DNA of 64,000 nt from Clostridium bowmanii (GCF_018861315.1 NZ_JAHLDL010000021.1:1-64000), one strand, 5' to 3'. Shown: positions 43,180 to 52,892, numbered from the stretch's first letter. The notes: generated from the letters alone by a model not told the origin. Numbers and translations are program-made.

Positions 43180-46100
43180 TTAAATGACAGAAAAATGCTT
43201 CTTAGCTAAGTTTAATAATGGCTGGACCATCTGCTTCCTTACATCGAATTTAATCTTTTTAAAGTATTTTTTATTAAGTATCATAAAAATTGCTCTCTCA
43301 ACATCTGATGTTTTGGAATTATTAGTAACCCAATCTACACAATAGTTTTCTTGGATAATTTGTGCCATATCCTTTGCTATTTCTTTAGATAACTCAATAA
43401 TATCTTCACTAATATAGATTTCGCCTTCCTCAGAAACCTTATTCTCTTTTACCTCATTATCTTCTAAGATATATTTTTTTACAACCTCAAAGAAAGCAAA
43501 CTCCTTCTCTGTTAACCCTAAGCTTTCAGATTGCAGTCTTGTACCTTTTTCAACCTCATTTTCAATAAACTCTTCAAGCTTCTTTTTTCTCTCTATCCAA
43601 TTGTTCTTAGTTTCATCAAGTATTTTTTGAAGTTTTTCTAAAAGACTTGTGAAAAACACAGGGTTATCATCCATTTTTACACTTATAGCATGTTTTACAG
43701 CATGTTCCATGGCAGAAGCCTGGGCTTCATCTGATTTTAACGTGTTAATCTTACCCTTAAAATCATCGCCAAATAAAGTTATTGGCTCTATCCACTGGAA
43801 AACACCAAGAGATTTCAAATGCTTCTCTATTATTTCTCTTACCTTTTCTCCACAATCACTTATATCTAATTCGTCCTGGGGGGTGTATTTCGCTTTCGCT
43901 CCCGCTCGTATATACACAAGCCACTTTACATCGTTTATAATATCAGTTCCTACATGAGATGGTAGTAGTGCTTCTACAGCACTTGAAAAACGCTTATATC
44001 CTATTTCAAATTCTGCTCTTATATCCTGCGGTTCTAAGACATTAATTAATTCATCAAGATTGCTTTTATCTTTTCCCTTGAACATATTCATAACGTCTTC
44101 TCTATATGAAAGCATTTCTTTATATAACTCATTTAATGGTTGCATTGGCTGTCCTAAATCTTCCTTATCGAATATAGCCAGTGCTTCCTCTAAATAATCC
44201 GATACACCATAATAATCCACAACAAATCCACATTGCTTTACTATGCTATCCGTCTCAATTTTTCCATCTTCAACATTACGCATAATATCTGTAGTGCAAG
44301 TTCTATTTACCCTGGCAATGGCCTGTAATAAATTATGCTCTTTTAATGGTCTATCAAGATACATTACTTGCTCTATAGGTGCGTCAAAACCAGTTAGAAG
44401 CATATCTTTTACTATAAGGAAACATAGCTTGTCTTTTTCAACTGGTTGCTTAAATCTATCTATTATTACCTCTTGCTCCGACTTTGTAGTAAAATGTTCC
44501 TTTAAAAAAATTTCTTCATTTAAATTACCAGAAAAAATGACTTTACAGTCTAACTCTTCTCCTATAATTTCTTTCATGTATTTCTTTAAAGCATTATAAT
44601 ATTTTACACATGCCACTCTGCTTACGCAGACAACCTGTGCCTTAAAACCATTAGGTAATATATTGTCCCTATAATGCTTCAACATATCTATTGCTATATC
44701 CTTAATTCTATCATCAGCTTCAATTATTGTTTTCTTATTGGCATATCTCTGTTTTATAGCCTCTCTTTCTTCATCATTCTTCTCCTTAAAGGCCTCATTA
44801 AATAATTCATCTAAACTGTCGCCTTTGATATGAAGTTCTGACCGTCTGCCTTCATATACTATCTTTACAGTAGCCCCATCATCCACAGCTTCCTTAATAC
44901 CATACTTATCAATATATCCACCAAAGGTTCTTGGCGTAGACTTATCATCCTTATCAATAGGAGTACCAGTAAAGCCTATAAAAGTTGCATTAGGTAAAGC
45001 TGTACGCATATTTAATGCAGTATCCTTGTATTGGCTCCTATGTGCTTCATCTGTGAGTACAATCACATTAGACTTTGTCGTCAATACTTGATAAGGAAGA
45101 CTAAACTTTTTCATAACCTTCTTACCATTTTCAGTTACTTCTCTTTCCTCTATTTCGCTTTCAAATTTCTGAATAGTAGTCATAATAACCTTAGATTGTG
45201 CCTGTGTTAGTAAATCCTTCATTACAGAAATTTTATTAGCTCTTACTGGTGTAGTTATTTTTGATAAAGTCCTTATGAAAGTAGCATATATTTGCTTATC
45301 CAAATCAATTCTATCAGTTACTACCACTATAGTAGCGTCAGAAAGCTCTTTAGTTCTCTTTATCTTCCTTGCCAACATTACCATTGTCAAAGATTTTCCT
45401 GAACCCTGAGTATGCCATACAACTCCACCCCTTGATAAGCAATCTTTGCCTTGGTTCAATCTACTAATAGCTTTATTAACCGCTCTGAACTGTTGGTATC
45501 TACATATCTTTTTTACTGTAGCTCCATTATCGGTTTCAAACAATACAAAGTTCCTCATAATATCGAGGAGATTATTCTTCTCTAATAATCCTTGAATAAA
45601 TAGATTCTGACCATTATCCTCTACTCCTGGAACCTTATCCTTTGCAACTGGATAGCTGTCTTTCCATTCTAAATAATGATTATACTTAGAGCTAATTGTC
45701 CCCAGATAGGCATGATACTTATTCATTATTCCCGTAAAGAAATTCGTATAAAAAAGTCTTGGATTTCCCTCTAAAATGTTACCATCTCTTTCATTCATAT
45801 ATCTTCTAAGTTGCTTAAAGGCTTCACTTTTACCTATTTTTTCATTCTTTGTTTTTTCTAAGAACGGTGATTTACATTCTAATACCACAACTGGTATTCC
45901 ATTAACAAATATGACTATATCAGGGTAAATTGATTTTCCTAAAATAGTTTTAACTTCAAACTGGCGTGTAACTAAAAAATCATTATTATCTACATTATCC
46001 CAATCAATGAAATGTACTGTTTGAGGTTTCTTTTGACCATTACCATATATATCTTTATCTACTGTATAGTTTAAATCCACAATAGCGTCATAGAGCTTCT

Positions 46101-46368
46101 CATTTATCTCTAAGAGGCTTGCACCTAAGTTTTCTGGTCTGCTTAAATATCTAATGGTTTTGTTTATATTTTCTTCATCCATCCATGGATTTAATCTTTT
46201 CAAAGCTTTTCCAAACCTTTTTACAAGGATTACTTCTGTTAAAGAATCTCTTTCTCCTCTTTCTGGAATGAGTTCTTTACCATGAATAAAAACATATTTT
46301 AAATTATCTATTAAATACTTTATTGAAGGTAATTCTACTAAGGTCTCTTCATTCCCTAAATAAGACAT
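43180..46368 (-). CDS. hsdR: HsdR: type I restriction endonuclease, motor subunit
   Basis: A 1062-residue HsdR. It has an N-terminal PD-(D/E)XK nuclease (YPDIVIFVNGIPVVVLECKS), superfamily 2 helicase motifs (Walker A VWHTQGSGKSLTMVM, Ia VVVTDRIDLDKQI, DEAH in VIVLTDEAHRSQYKD, III FIGFTGTPID, VI QAIARVNRT) and a C-terminal assembly domain. It translocates and cuts unmethylated DNA together with HsdM and HsdS. No frameshift is visible. It is separated from hsdS by a KAP NTPase gene, which is unusual. Confidence 0.95.
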   Translation of the reverse strand: MSYLGNEETLVELPSIKYLIDNLKYVFIHGKELIPERGERDSLTEVILVKRFGKALKRLNPWMDEENINKTIRYLSRPENLGASLLEINEKLYDAIVDLNYTVDKDIYGNGQKKPQTVHFIDWDNVDNNDFLVTRQFEVKTILGKSIYPDIVIFVNGIPVVVLECKSPFLEKTKNEKIGKSEAFKQLRRYMNERDGNILEGNPRLFYTNFFTGIMNKYHAYLGTISSKYNHYLEWKDSYPVAKDKVPGVEDNGQNLFIQGLLEKNNLLDIMRNFVLFETDNGATVKKICRYQQFRAVNKAISRLNQGKDCLSRGGVVWHTQGSGKSLTMVMLARKIKRTKELSDATIVVVTDRIDLDKQIYATFIRTLSKITTPVRANKISVMKDLLTQAQSKVIMTTIQKFESEIEEREVTENGKKVMKKFSLPYQVLTTKSNVIVLTDEAHRSQYKDTALNMRTALPNATFIGFTGTPIDKDDKSTPRTFGGYIDKYGIKEAVDDGATVKIVYEGRRSELHIKGDSLDELFNEAFKEKNDEEREAIKQRYANKKTIIEADDRIKDIAIDMLKHYRDNILPNGFKAQVVCVSRVACVKYYNALKKYMKEIIGEELDCKVIFSGNLNEEIFLKEHFTTKSEQEVIIDRFKQPVEKDKLCFLIVKDMLLTGFDAPIEQVMYLDRPLKEHNLLQAIARVNRTCTTDIMRNVEDGKIETDSIVKQCGFVVDYYGVSDYLEEALAIFDKEDLGQPMQPLNELYKEMLSYREDVMNMFKGKDKSNLDELINVLEPQDIRAEFEIGYKRFSSAVEALLPSHVGTDIINDVKWLVYIRAGAKAKYTPQDELDISDCGEKVREIIEKHLKSLGVFQWIEPITLFGDDFKGKINTLKSDEAQASAMEHAVKHAISVKMDDNPVFFTSLLEKLQKILDETKNNWIERKKKLEEFIENEVEKGTRLQSESLGLTEKEFAFFEVVKKYILEDNEVKENKVSEEGEIYISEDIIELSKEIAKDMAQIIQENYCVDWVTNNSKTSDVERAIFMILNKKYFKKIKFDVRKQMVQPLLNLAKKHFSVI

Positions 46369-46384
46369 ACTACTATCCCCCTAT

Positions 46385-47791
46385 TTATTCACCCTTAATC
46401 ACAGTAAAATTATCATATAATTCTACCATTACAAATATGCGTTCTCTAACTCTTTTTTCATCCTCATTATCCATCCAATATCCCATTCCATTACCTATCC
46501 GCTCGTAATTTTGCAAACATCTAACATCTTTATCCGTATTACGTTGAGTTTCTTCTACCTTTTCTACATTTTCTTTTAATCTATTAATCTCATTGCTGTC
46601 ATTTAATAGCCAAATTAAGTATGCTTTGAACATACAAGTTTTTCTATCTTCAAGCCATTCAATAATACCTTCATTTTGCTTTTCTAAGTTATCTATAATC
46701 TGTCCTATAGATGGTTGACTAAACTTAATCTTATTATACAATTTTCTATCAATTCTCTTTATTGCACATAATATCAGCAACGCATAAGGATATACATATT
46801 CATTTATATTTGCTTTCAGTATCATGTAAACCTCAACAACAAATTTCTCTATGTCTCTTAATGATAGCTTAAAACCAAGAACTACCTGTATCACTACTTT
46901 AGAAAAATCATTATATCCATACTCAACCACTGCTGTATTTGTAAAGTTTCTGTTTTTAAATATTTTATCAAACTCATACTTACTCAATAAATATTTCACA
47001 TACTCTTCCTTATTACTCTCTTTAAGTCTATACTCTAAGTCTATAAATCTGGTTAAGTACCCATTAGTATCTGTTTGTTCTCCATATATAACCCTAACAG
47101 CATTAGATAATGCTTCTTTATCTATTCCTAAAACAAAAATTATGTTATTGCCATTGAAAAAGTGCTTTATTCTTTCTAATAAACTTATAGCATAATCTGG
47201 TCTACACCTATCTAATTCATCAACGAATATAACAAAAGGTTTATTACTTTCTTCAAATTGTTTATTAGCTACTTTCTCCAATTCTATTTTAAACTTTTCA
47301 ACAGAATTCTTGTCTTTTTTATAATTTTCTATTTTAGCTGATACCATTTGTGCTAATTCATCATTTGAAACTATGACTTCACTATCAAAACCAGTCTTTT
47401 CTCTAATCATTTTAGAAGCCATTTTAGGTGTTTGCTTAACTAATGCTAACCCAACATCTTTAGCTTTCTCAATAAACCCTCTTATCTTGTTATCATCATT
47501 TATACTTTCTCTTATTTCATCTACAAAAGCGATGAATGGCTCTTCAACATAATCATTTTCCCAAGCATTAAAGAATATTGTCTTATATCCTTCATTTATT
47601 AAATATTGATTCCACATTTTTAAAAATGAAGTTTTCCCTGTACCCCATTGAGAATTTACTGCTAAAACCATTTGATTATCTACAATATCAAATATCGCTG
47701 TAAGATTCTTGACCTCCACTTCTCTATGTAACTTATCATTTTTAAATGGATTATCTATGTCAATTTCTAAATTATTATTAAATATCCCCAT
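46385..47791 (-). CDS. KAP-family P-loop NTPase embedded in the restriction operon
   Basis: A 468-residue KAP NTPase. Walker A is NSQWGTGKTSFLKMW (G50-S55), a NAWENDYVEEPFIAFVDEI segment follows, and Walker B is VIFVDELDRCRPDYAISLLERIKHFF, the KAP signature. A helical C-terminal region follows from about residue 260. KAP ATPases act near membranes in animals and in phage exclusion (PifA) in bacteria. The gene sits between hsdS (15 bases) and hsdR (16 bases), so it is co-expressed. A small membrane protein in the same operon may be its partner; that is an inference. Confidence 0.88.
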   Translation of the reverse strand: MGIFNNNLEIDIDNPFKNDKLHREVEVKNLTAIFDIVDNQMVLAVNSQWGTGKTSFLKMWNQYLINEGYKTIFFNAWENDYVEEPFIAFVDEIRESINDDNKIRGFIEKAKDVGLALVKQTPKMASKMIREKTGFDSEVIVSNDELAQMVSAKIENYKKDKNSVEKFKIELEKVANKQFEESNKPFVIFVDELDRCRPDYAISLLERIKHFFNGNNIIFVLGIDKEALSNAVRVIYGEQTDTNGYLTRFIDLEYRLKESNKEEYVKYLLSKYEFDKIFKNRNFTNTAVVEYGYNDFSKVVIQVVLGFKLSLRDIEKFVVEVYMILKANINEYVYPYALLILCAIKRIDRKLYNKIKFSQPSIGQIIDNLEKQNEGIIEWLEDRKTCMFKAYLIWLLNDSNEINRLKENVEKVEETQRNTDKDVRCLQNYERIGNGMGYWMDNEDEKRVRERIFVMVELYDNFTVIKGE

Positions 47792-47806
47792 AAATTCACC
47801 TTACCC

Positions 47807-49105
47807 TTACCTTACTCTAATCTTCCCTGTCATAAGCTTATGCATAAGTCCCTTTTTAAGCTCCTGAAATTTTTCCTTTTTAGACTCATATTTTTCTATT
47901 TTTTCATCTATAGAGGATAGGATTGAAGCAATCTTACCTTGCTCACATAATGAAGGAATTATAACGGGTAAGTTTCTTAGCTCATTCAATGCAATTCTCA
48001 ATCTTGTTGAGCCTGTGCTATTCGCAATTGCATTACTTCTAAAATACTTAGAATTAATTGAATACTTTATATAATCCACATTATTTTCACTTTTATCTAC
48101 AGATATTCTGATACCATCGGAACACATTAAATATCTTTCTTCATTGCAAGGTATCTTACAAGCTCTTGCCACTGGTTCTGCCATTTTTGCAATTAAAATA
48201 TCTCCTGGATATATATTGCAACTCCTTAGTTCATCAGCCTTTTTTACTGATGTGTAAATAGTAGATTCATTATTAAAATATCCATCCCCTATATTCTGTA
48301 ATTGTATTACTCTTACTCCTACTTCTGTGTAATCACATGACTTTAAATTTGAACCAAAAGGTCCTCCTGTAAAAGAATACCTATCAGATTTGTCAACTAT
48401 ATCAATCAGCCTCTTTATTTCCCATTCTTCTGGTATCATTCCAAGCTCCGTATCCTTAAACCTATCATGTCCAATTCCTTTTGTAAGAAGCTTCTGCATA
48501 AGCCCTTTTCTAAGTTCCTTTGTCTTTTCTATAAGTTTATCAGTATTTTCTATTTTTTCATCTACGGAGGATAGTATTAATGATATATTTTGTTGTTCTT
48601 CCAGTGGTGGTGTTGTAATTATATATTCTTTTAAAAACCCTGTTGGCACCCTTCTTTGACCCGCTGAACCAGTCATATTAGCCTTCGCTTGTTGAATAAA
48701 ATTATTTGATGATATTGTATAATAAATATATAATGGTATACTTTCGGTCTTCTTTGCTCTTAATACATGGAATTCTGTGCTTCCAAAACCCACTTCATTA
48801 ATTAATTGAGTTGCTATTGCTTTTTTACCATTTTCAAAGCAAGGAGTAATTTTAGCAAGTAAAACATCATTATTTTTAAATGCTGTATATCCCTTTTTCA
48901 CCTCGCCATATGTCCGTACATTGTCCTTAATAATACCTCCCTGATTTGATACATCCTCCATAGCTATAAAGGATACATCTTTATCATCTTCAATAATTTC
49001 TTTTTTAGGGTTTATCTCAGATATATCACATAGTCTCTTTATCTCCCACTTATTAGGTATTTCACCTACCTCTGTCATCTTATATCCTTCTCTAACTTCT
49101 TTCAC
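47807..49105 (-). CDS. hsdS: HsdS: type I restriction specificity subunit
   Basis: A 432-residue HsdS with two target recognition domains, each followed by a conserved helical repeat (NISLILSSVDEKIENTDKLI...GLMQKLLTKGI at about residue 175-215 and KIASILSSIDEKIEKYES...GLMHKLMTGKI at the end). Each domain begins with a WEIKRL stretch. It starts with GTG, seven bases after GAGGTGG. The two domains determine a split target site. There is no second hsdS or inverted repeat in the window that would suggest shuffling. Confidence 0.93.
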   Translation of the reverse strand: MKEVREGYKMTEVGEIPNKWEIKRLCDISEINPKKEIIEDDKDVSFIAMEDVSNQGGIIKDNVRTYGEVKKGYTAFKNNDVLLAKITPCFENGKKAIATQLINEVGFGSTEFHVLRAKKTESIPLYIYYTISSNNFIQQAKANMTGSAGQRRVPTGFLKEYIITTPPLEEQQNISLILSSVDEKIENTDKLIEKTKELRKGLMQKLLTKGIGHDRFKDTELGMIPEEWEIKRLIDIVDKSDRYSFTGGPFGSNLKSCDYTEVGVRVIQLQNIGDGYFNNESTIYTSVKKADELRSCNIYPGDILIAKMAEPVARACKIPCNEERYLMCSDGIRISVDKSENNVDYIKYSINSKYFRSNAIANSTGSTRLRIALNELRNLPVIIPSLCEQGKIASILSSIDEKIEKYESKKEKFQELKKGLMHKLMTGKIRVR

Positions 49106-49124
49106 TGTTATGCCACCTCTACCT

Positions 49125-49385
49125 CTATATTATCTTCATAACTAACCAAACAAGAAAAGTATTAATCAAGTAATAAAGTATTTTCCCGCCTATACTTCCA
49201 AACCATATGTCATTTGTTCTACCATAACTAAAAATTCTTCCAACAATTCTGTATGTTATTATTGATACTGGAACTCCAATTACAGCAGATTTAAATTCAT
49301 TAGTGGCCCATAATATCTTAAATGCCATTAACATTCCATTTAATAATGGTTCATAGAACATCTTACTTATATCTGTACTATTCAT
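49125..49385 (-). CDS. Small membrane protein in the restriction operon
   Basis: An 86-residue protein with two probable membrane segments, one around SAVIGVPVSIITYRIVG (residues about 33-50) and one at the C-terminus (ILYYLINTFLVWLVMKII). The N-terminus is soluble and short. No family is recognised. It lies between hsdM (29 bases) and hsdS (19 bases), and the KAP NTPase is the third gene after it. A membrane protein inside an hsd operon is not standard. Confidence 0.7.
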   Translation of the reverse strand: MNSTDISKMFYEPLLNGMLMAFKILWATNEFKSAVIGVPVSIITYRIVGRIFSYGRTNDIWFGSIGGKILYYLINTFLVWLVMKII

Positions 49386-49414
49386 ATATCCATCTAACCC
49401 CTACATCCTTAATC

Positions 49415-50938
49415 TTATTCTATCTCCTCAAACCCCAATTCCTTCAAATACCCATTTAACCTCAATCCTATCTCTTTTTCATTAATTCCTAACTTATTAA
49501 TTTCCTCAATAACCAACCCTATATCTACTTCTTCCTCTTCTTCACTTGTATCAACATATCTGCTGATATTGAGGTTATAATCATTTTCCTTTATACCTTC
49601 TATATCAACTACATTTGCATATTTTTCTACATCTATATATTCATCAAAAGCTTTTACAATTTTATCAATGTCTTCATCTCTTACTCTATTCTTATTTCCG
49701 TCTTTAACAAAATGATTGCTTCCATCTATAAATAAAACCTTATTTCTTCTATCTTCTGGCTTATTTTTATTTATCACAAGTATGGCCGCAGGAATACCTG
49801 TACCGTAAAATATATTTTGGGGAAGTCCTATTACAGATTCAACTAAATCATCTTTAATGAAGCCTTCTCTTATCTTTCTTTCTGACCCGCCTCTAAATAA
49901 AACCCCATGAGGAACTACCGAAGCCATTTTGCCTCTTACATTTAAACTTGCTACCATGTGACAAACAAAGGCTAAGTCTCCATAAGATTTAGGTGGTATT
50001 CCATATGGAAACCTGTGAAACTGGTCAGCACTCGCTTCTTCCAGGCCCCAGTTGCTTAAAGAAAACGGGGGATTGGCAAGGACTTTGTCGTAAGTCTTCA
50101 AAACTCCACCTTCTGTATGTTTTGGTTCACGAATTGTATCTCCCTTTTGTATGTCTGCACCTTTAGCTCCATGAAATAACATATTCATCTTACATATAGC
50201 CCATGTTGAAAGATTAATTTCTTGTCCAAATAAAGATATGTTCCTATAGTTTCCACCTTGGTTCTTTATATATTGTAATGACTGTATTAACATACCGCCC
50301 GAACCCGCAGTTGGGTCATAAATTCTATCGCCCTCTTGTGGCTTCAACACATTCACCATTATTCTTACAATCTCTGTTGGTGTGTAAAATTCCCCACCTT
50401 TTTTTCCGCCTTCATCTGCAAATTGTTTTATCAAATACTGATATGCGTCACCTAATATGTCCTGCGATTCCAGATTTGAGTTTGCAAGGTTAATAGTATC
50501 CAGAACCAAAAGGAGCTGTGAGAGCTTCTTATCAGGTACACGCTCTTTATCATTATAATTAGCTGTAGTAAGAACACCAATAAGTTCTGCATTTTTAGGT
50601 TCATCCTCTAATGCTTTAAAAGCTTTGTCTAACTCGGGTCCTATATTTAAATTCAAGTTTTTAAGCTTATCCCATCTTGCACTTTCAGGCACATAAAAGG
50701 TTTCATATACAGAGCTGTCATTTAACAGCATATTAACTTCTTCTGCAACCATTCCCTGCTCAATAAATTCCTTTTCTCTAAATCCTCTTTCTTCATAAAA
50801 TTCATCATTTAATCTTTTTAAGAATAATAATCCAAATATATAGTCCTTATATTCAGCGGCCGATAATTCTCCCCTCAAAATATCCGCACATGACCATAAT
50901 ACACCCTCTAAATTTTGTAATGTCAGCTTCTCCATCAT
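49415..50938 (-). CDS. hsdM: HsdM: type I DNA adenine methyltransferase subunit
   Basis: A 507-residue N6-adenine methyltransferase. It has an N-terminal helical domain (LEGVLWSCADILRGELSAAEYKDYI), then KKGGEFYTPTEIVRIMV, SAM motif I (DPTAGSGGML) and the catalytic motif IV (VLANPPFSLSNWG). It methylates host DNA and forms the complex with HsdS and HsdR. It is first in the operon; AAGGAG stands before ATGATG. Confidence 0.95.
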   Translation of the reverse strand: MMEKLTLQNLEGVLWSCADILRGELSAAEYKDYIFGLLFLKRLNDEFYEERGFREKEFIEQGMVAEEVNMLLNDSSVYETFYVPESARWDKLKNLNLNIGPELDKAFKALEDEPKNAELIGVLTTANYNDKERVPDKKLSQLLLVLDTINLANSNLESQDILGDAYQYLIKQFADEGGKKGGEFYTPTEIVRIMVNVLKPQEGDRIYDPTAGSGGMLIQSLQYIKNQGGNYRNISLFGQEINLSTWAICKMNMLFHGAKGADIQKGDTIREPKHTEGGVLKTYDKVLANPPFSLSNWGLEEASADQFHRFPYGIPPKSYGDLAFVCHMVASLNVRGKMASVVPHGVLFRGGSERKIREGFIKDDLVESVIGLPQNIFYGTGIPAAILVINKNKPEDRRNKVLFIDGSNHFVKDGNKNRVRDEDIDKIVKAFDEYIDVEKYANVVDIEGIKENDYNLNISRYVDTSEEEEEVDIGLVIEEINKLGINEKEIGLRLNGYLKELGFEEIE

Positions 50939-51398
50939 TCTCTCTCCTTGTCAATCTATATTCAGTATTTTTATATATTCCTTTTAATAATCTATCTATT
51001 TTAGTTTACCACAATTTTGTATTTTTTTGTCTATAGTAATTAGGTTAAAGTCATATAAATGCCTAATATTAATAAAAAATGTAGTCGAGGTATTATTTCT
51101 GCACTTTCTTCATGTTTTGGACGGAGTTTGTTTTTTGTGCAACTTGTTATATAAATAGATAACAACCGTAGTATTTTAGTAAATAGTAAATAGTAAATAA
51201 CTAAAATACACCCTTAGAATATAATTAGAGTAAATATTCAACAAATATTTTTTATAAAATTTGGAAACCAACTTTAATATTTGGTTTCCGAAAACATTAA
51301 TTAACGCCTATCATTTACTATTTTTCTTTTTATGTATAAATATTATAAATTATGATATAATTTATAATATCATAATTAATTTAATAGGAGGAATCCAC
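50939..51398. other. Intergenic region upstream of hsdM and the leader peptide
   Basis: A/T-rich with no supported gene. It must hold the leftward hsdM promoter and the rightward promoter of the leader at 51399. A perfect 9-bp hairpin (GGAAACCAA at 51263-51271, TTGGTTTCC at 51281-51289) lies in the middle without a T tract. Confidence 0.6.
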
Positions 51399-51470
51399 AT
51401 GTATTCATCCAAAATATTTATTCGATTGAAAAGTAAATATAAAAAATGCAACTTTTTGAAGTTGGTGTAG
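51399..51470 (+). CDS. 23-residue leader peptide of an attenuator
   Basis: ATG at 51399 has AGGAGG 7-8 bases upstream, and the 23-codon basic peptide (MYSSKIFIRLKSKYKKCNFL, then KLV) ends with a TAG inside the left arm of a terminator-like hairpin. This is the arrangement of leader peptides that control downstream genes by ribosome position. Which signal would stall the ribosome cannot be told; lysine is the most frequent residue (6 of 23). Confidence 0.55.
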   Translation: MYSSKIFIRLKSKYKKCNFLKLV

Positions 51471-51515
51471 TGTTAGTCAAATATCTATTGACTATAATCT
51501 ACACCAACTTTTTTT
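51449..51515 (+). promoter_or_regulatory. Attenuator: mutually exclusive anti-terminator and terminator hairpins
   Basis: AAGTTGGTGTAG (51459-51470) pairs perfectly with CTACACCAACTT (51499-51510), followed by a T run: a terminator. An inner TAGTCAA/TTGACTA stem extends it. The alternative hairpin CAACTT-TTTG-AAGTTG (51449-51464) uses part of the same left arm. A ribosome on the leader peptide would cover that arm and allow read-through into the gene at 51553. Confidence 0.6.
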
Positions 51516-51552
51516 ATTTACTATTTTCTTAAAAAAGGAGATGTAGTTTTAC

Positions 51553-52326
51553 ATGGAAACGCTTTACTGCCAATGCTTTTGCGATTTTTTTCGAAACATA
51601 TACTATACCAGTTATTTAATCTATACAGTCAACGAAATTTTTATATTAGAGAAAATCAAAAGATTTGAGGCTACCAACGAGTATGAAGCATTAATTAAAT
51701 TAATAAATAGAATTATATTGAAGCTTGAAACAGAATATACGAGCTGTTTAGCAGATAAAAACGTAGTCTTTATTATTAATAATGAAGAGCTGATTAACGA
51801 TTTAACATCCGAGACTAAAAGAGCAAATTTAGATTGTTCTATGAATGGTTTATATAAGCAGATTGCTGATAGTGTAAAAAATATGGGCATTACCTTTCGT
51901 GAAGATTTTGATGAACAATTATTGCGGGGTACGGTTGTAGAGGATTATAGTAAGTTTTATAAATTTATAATTATGTTGTATTTAACTATTAGAAAATCCC
52001 AAGGGATGAATGAAGAATATTATAAAAGTCTTTCTAAATACAATATGGCCATTCAAGATATTTTACATTTCATCGAATTTGCTGAACTTGATAGAGCTAA
52101 GAAAATTGAGTATATGGATACCATAAAAAAAATTAGAAAAAAGCGGAGAGAACTAAAAAATGAGATAGAGGTCTTAGGATACTTTTCTCCCCCACTTGGA
52201 TATTTACTCAATACTTTAGATATGTTCTTTAATTTGCAAGAAAGTCAAAACTATTGTGAATCATTAAAGCATAAACAGATGTTTTCCACTAAGGAGGCGA
52301 GGAAAAAGCTACTAAGTTCTTTATAA
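51553..52326 (+). CDS. Hypothetical protein behind the attenuator
   Basis: A 257-residue, mostly helical protein of unknown family. The first 30 residues are rich in aromatic residues and Cys (LYCQCFCDFFRNIYYTSYLI); the rest is charged (ATNEYEALIKLINRIILKLE; KIEYMDTIKKIRKKRRELKN). AAAGGAG stands about 12 bases before the ATG. Its expression is probably controlled by the upstream leader. It is followed 22 bases later by another unknown gene. Confidence 0.65.
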   Translation: METLYCQCFCDFFRNIYYTSYLIYTVNEIFILEKIKRFEATNEYEALIKLINRIILKLETEYTSCLADKNVVFIINNEELINDLTSETKRANLDCSMNGLYKQIADSVKNMGITFREDFDEQLLRGTVVEDYSKFYKFIIMLYLTIRKSQGMNEEYYKSLSKYNMAIQDILHFIEFAELDRAKKIEYMDTIKKIRKKRRELKNEIEVLGYFSPPLGYLLNTLDMFFNLQESQNYCESLKHKQMFSTKEARKKLLSSL

Positions 52327-52348
52327 AGAGTTAGTAAAAGCTTGAATT

Positions 52349-52717
52349 ATGGAAGTTTTAAAAGTCTTAAATAAGTTAGAAATATTGTTTCAAGAGTTAG
52401 AAATTCAATATAATGGTTATCTAAAAAAAGGTACTACCATAGATGACCTAATAAAGAAGCTTCTTATGGTAATCGAAAATGATAACTTTAATTCTGCCGA
52501 AGCTTATAACTACTGCAAAATCTTAAAGGAATTATTAATAAAAAAACGAGAAATTGATGATTTAAAATCTAAATACCAAAAAATATTGAGCATTTATACA
52601 AGCAAACAAATTAGGATTAATATAATTAGGAAAGAAAAGGATATTAAAAACAAAAAATATACATCAAGATTTTTTCATAAAGAAGAAGATATAAGTAAAT
52701 ATCTAAATGGAAATTAA
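52349..52717 (+). CDS. Hypothetical coiled-coil protein
   Basis: A 122-residue basic protein, helical throughout (LNKLEILFQELEIQYNGYLK; LKELLIKKREIDDLKSKYQK). No family is recognised. It follows the gene ending at 52326 by 22 bases and lacks a strong ribosome binding site, so it is probably translated from the same transcript. Confidence 0.55.
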   Translation: MEVLKVLNKLEILFQELEIQYNGYLKKGTTIDDLIKKLLMVIENDNFNSAEAYNYCKILKELLIKKREIDDLKSKYQKILSIYTSKQIRINIIRKEKDIKNKKYTSRFFHKEEDISKYLNGN

Positions 52718-52829
52718 TTCATAAAATATTATTGGATAAACAAGGTAAAAAGAATATTTCCTGTTTCCATCTATATAAAACCACCTAAATGTATTTGGCA
52801 CACTCTTGAATTATAACCTATATTAACAT

Positions 52830-52877
52830 TACAAAACTAATACAAAATCAATACAAATAATACAAAAAGAATACAGA
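52830..52877 (+). repeat. Five helically phased TACAAA repeats
   Basis: TACAAA occurs at 52830, 52841, 52852 and 52861, and TACAGA at 52872, that is, at spacings of 11, 11, 9 and 11 bases, ending 6 bases before the ribosome binding site of the next gene. The phasing puts the repeats on one face of the helix, as for operator arrays. Confidence 0.5.
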
Positions 52878-52892
52878 CACAAGGAGGCTTAT

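Noticed and set aside
47807-49105. Phase-variable hsdS shuffling
   Set aside because: No second hsdS copy, inverted repeat or dedicated invertase was seen beside it.
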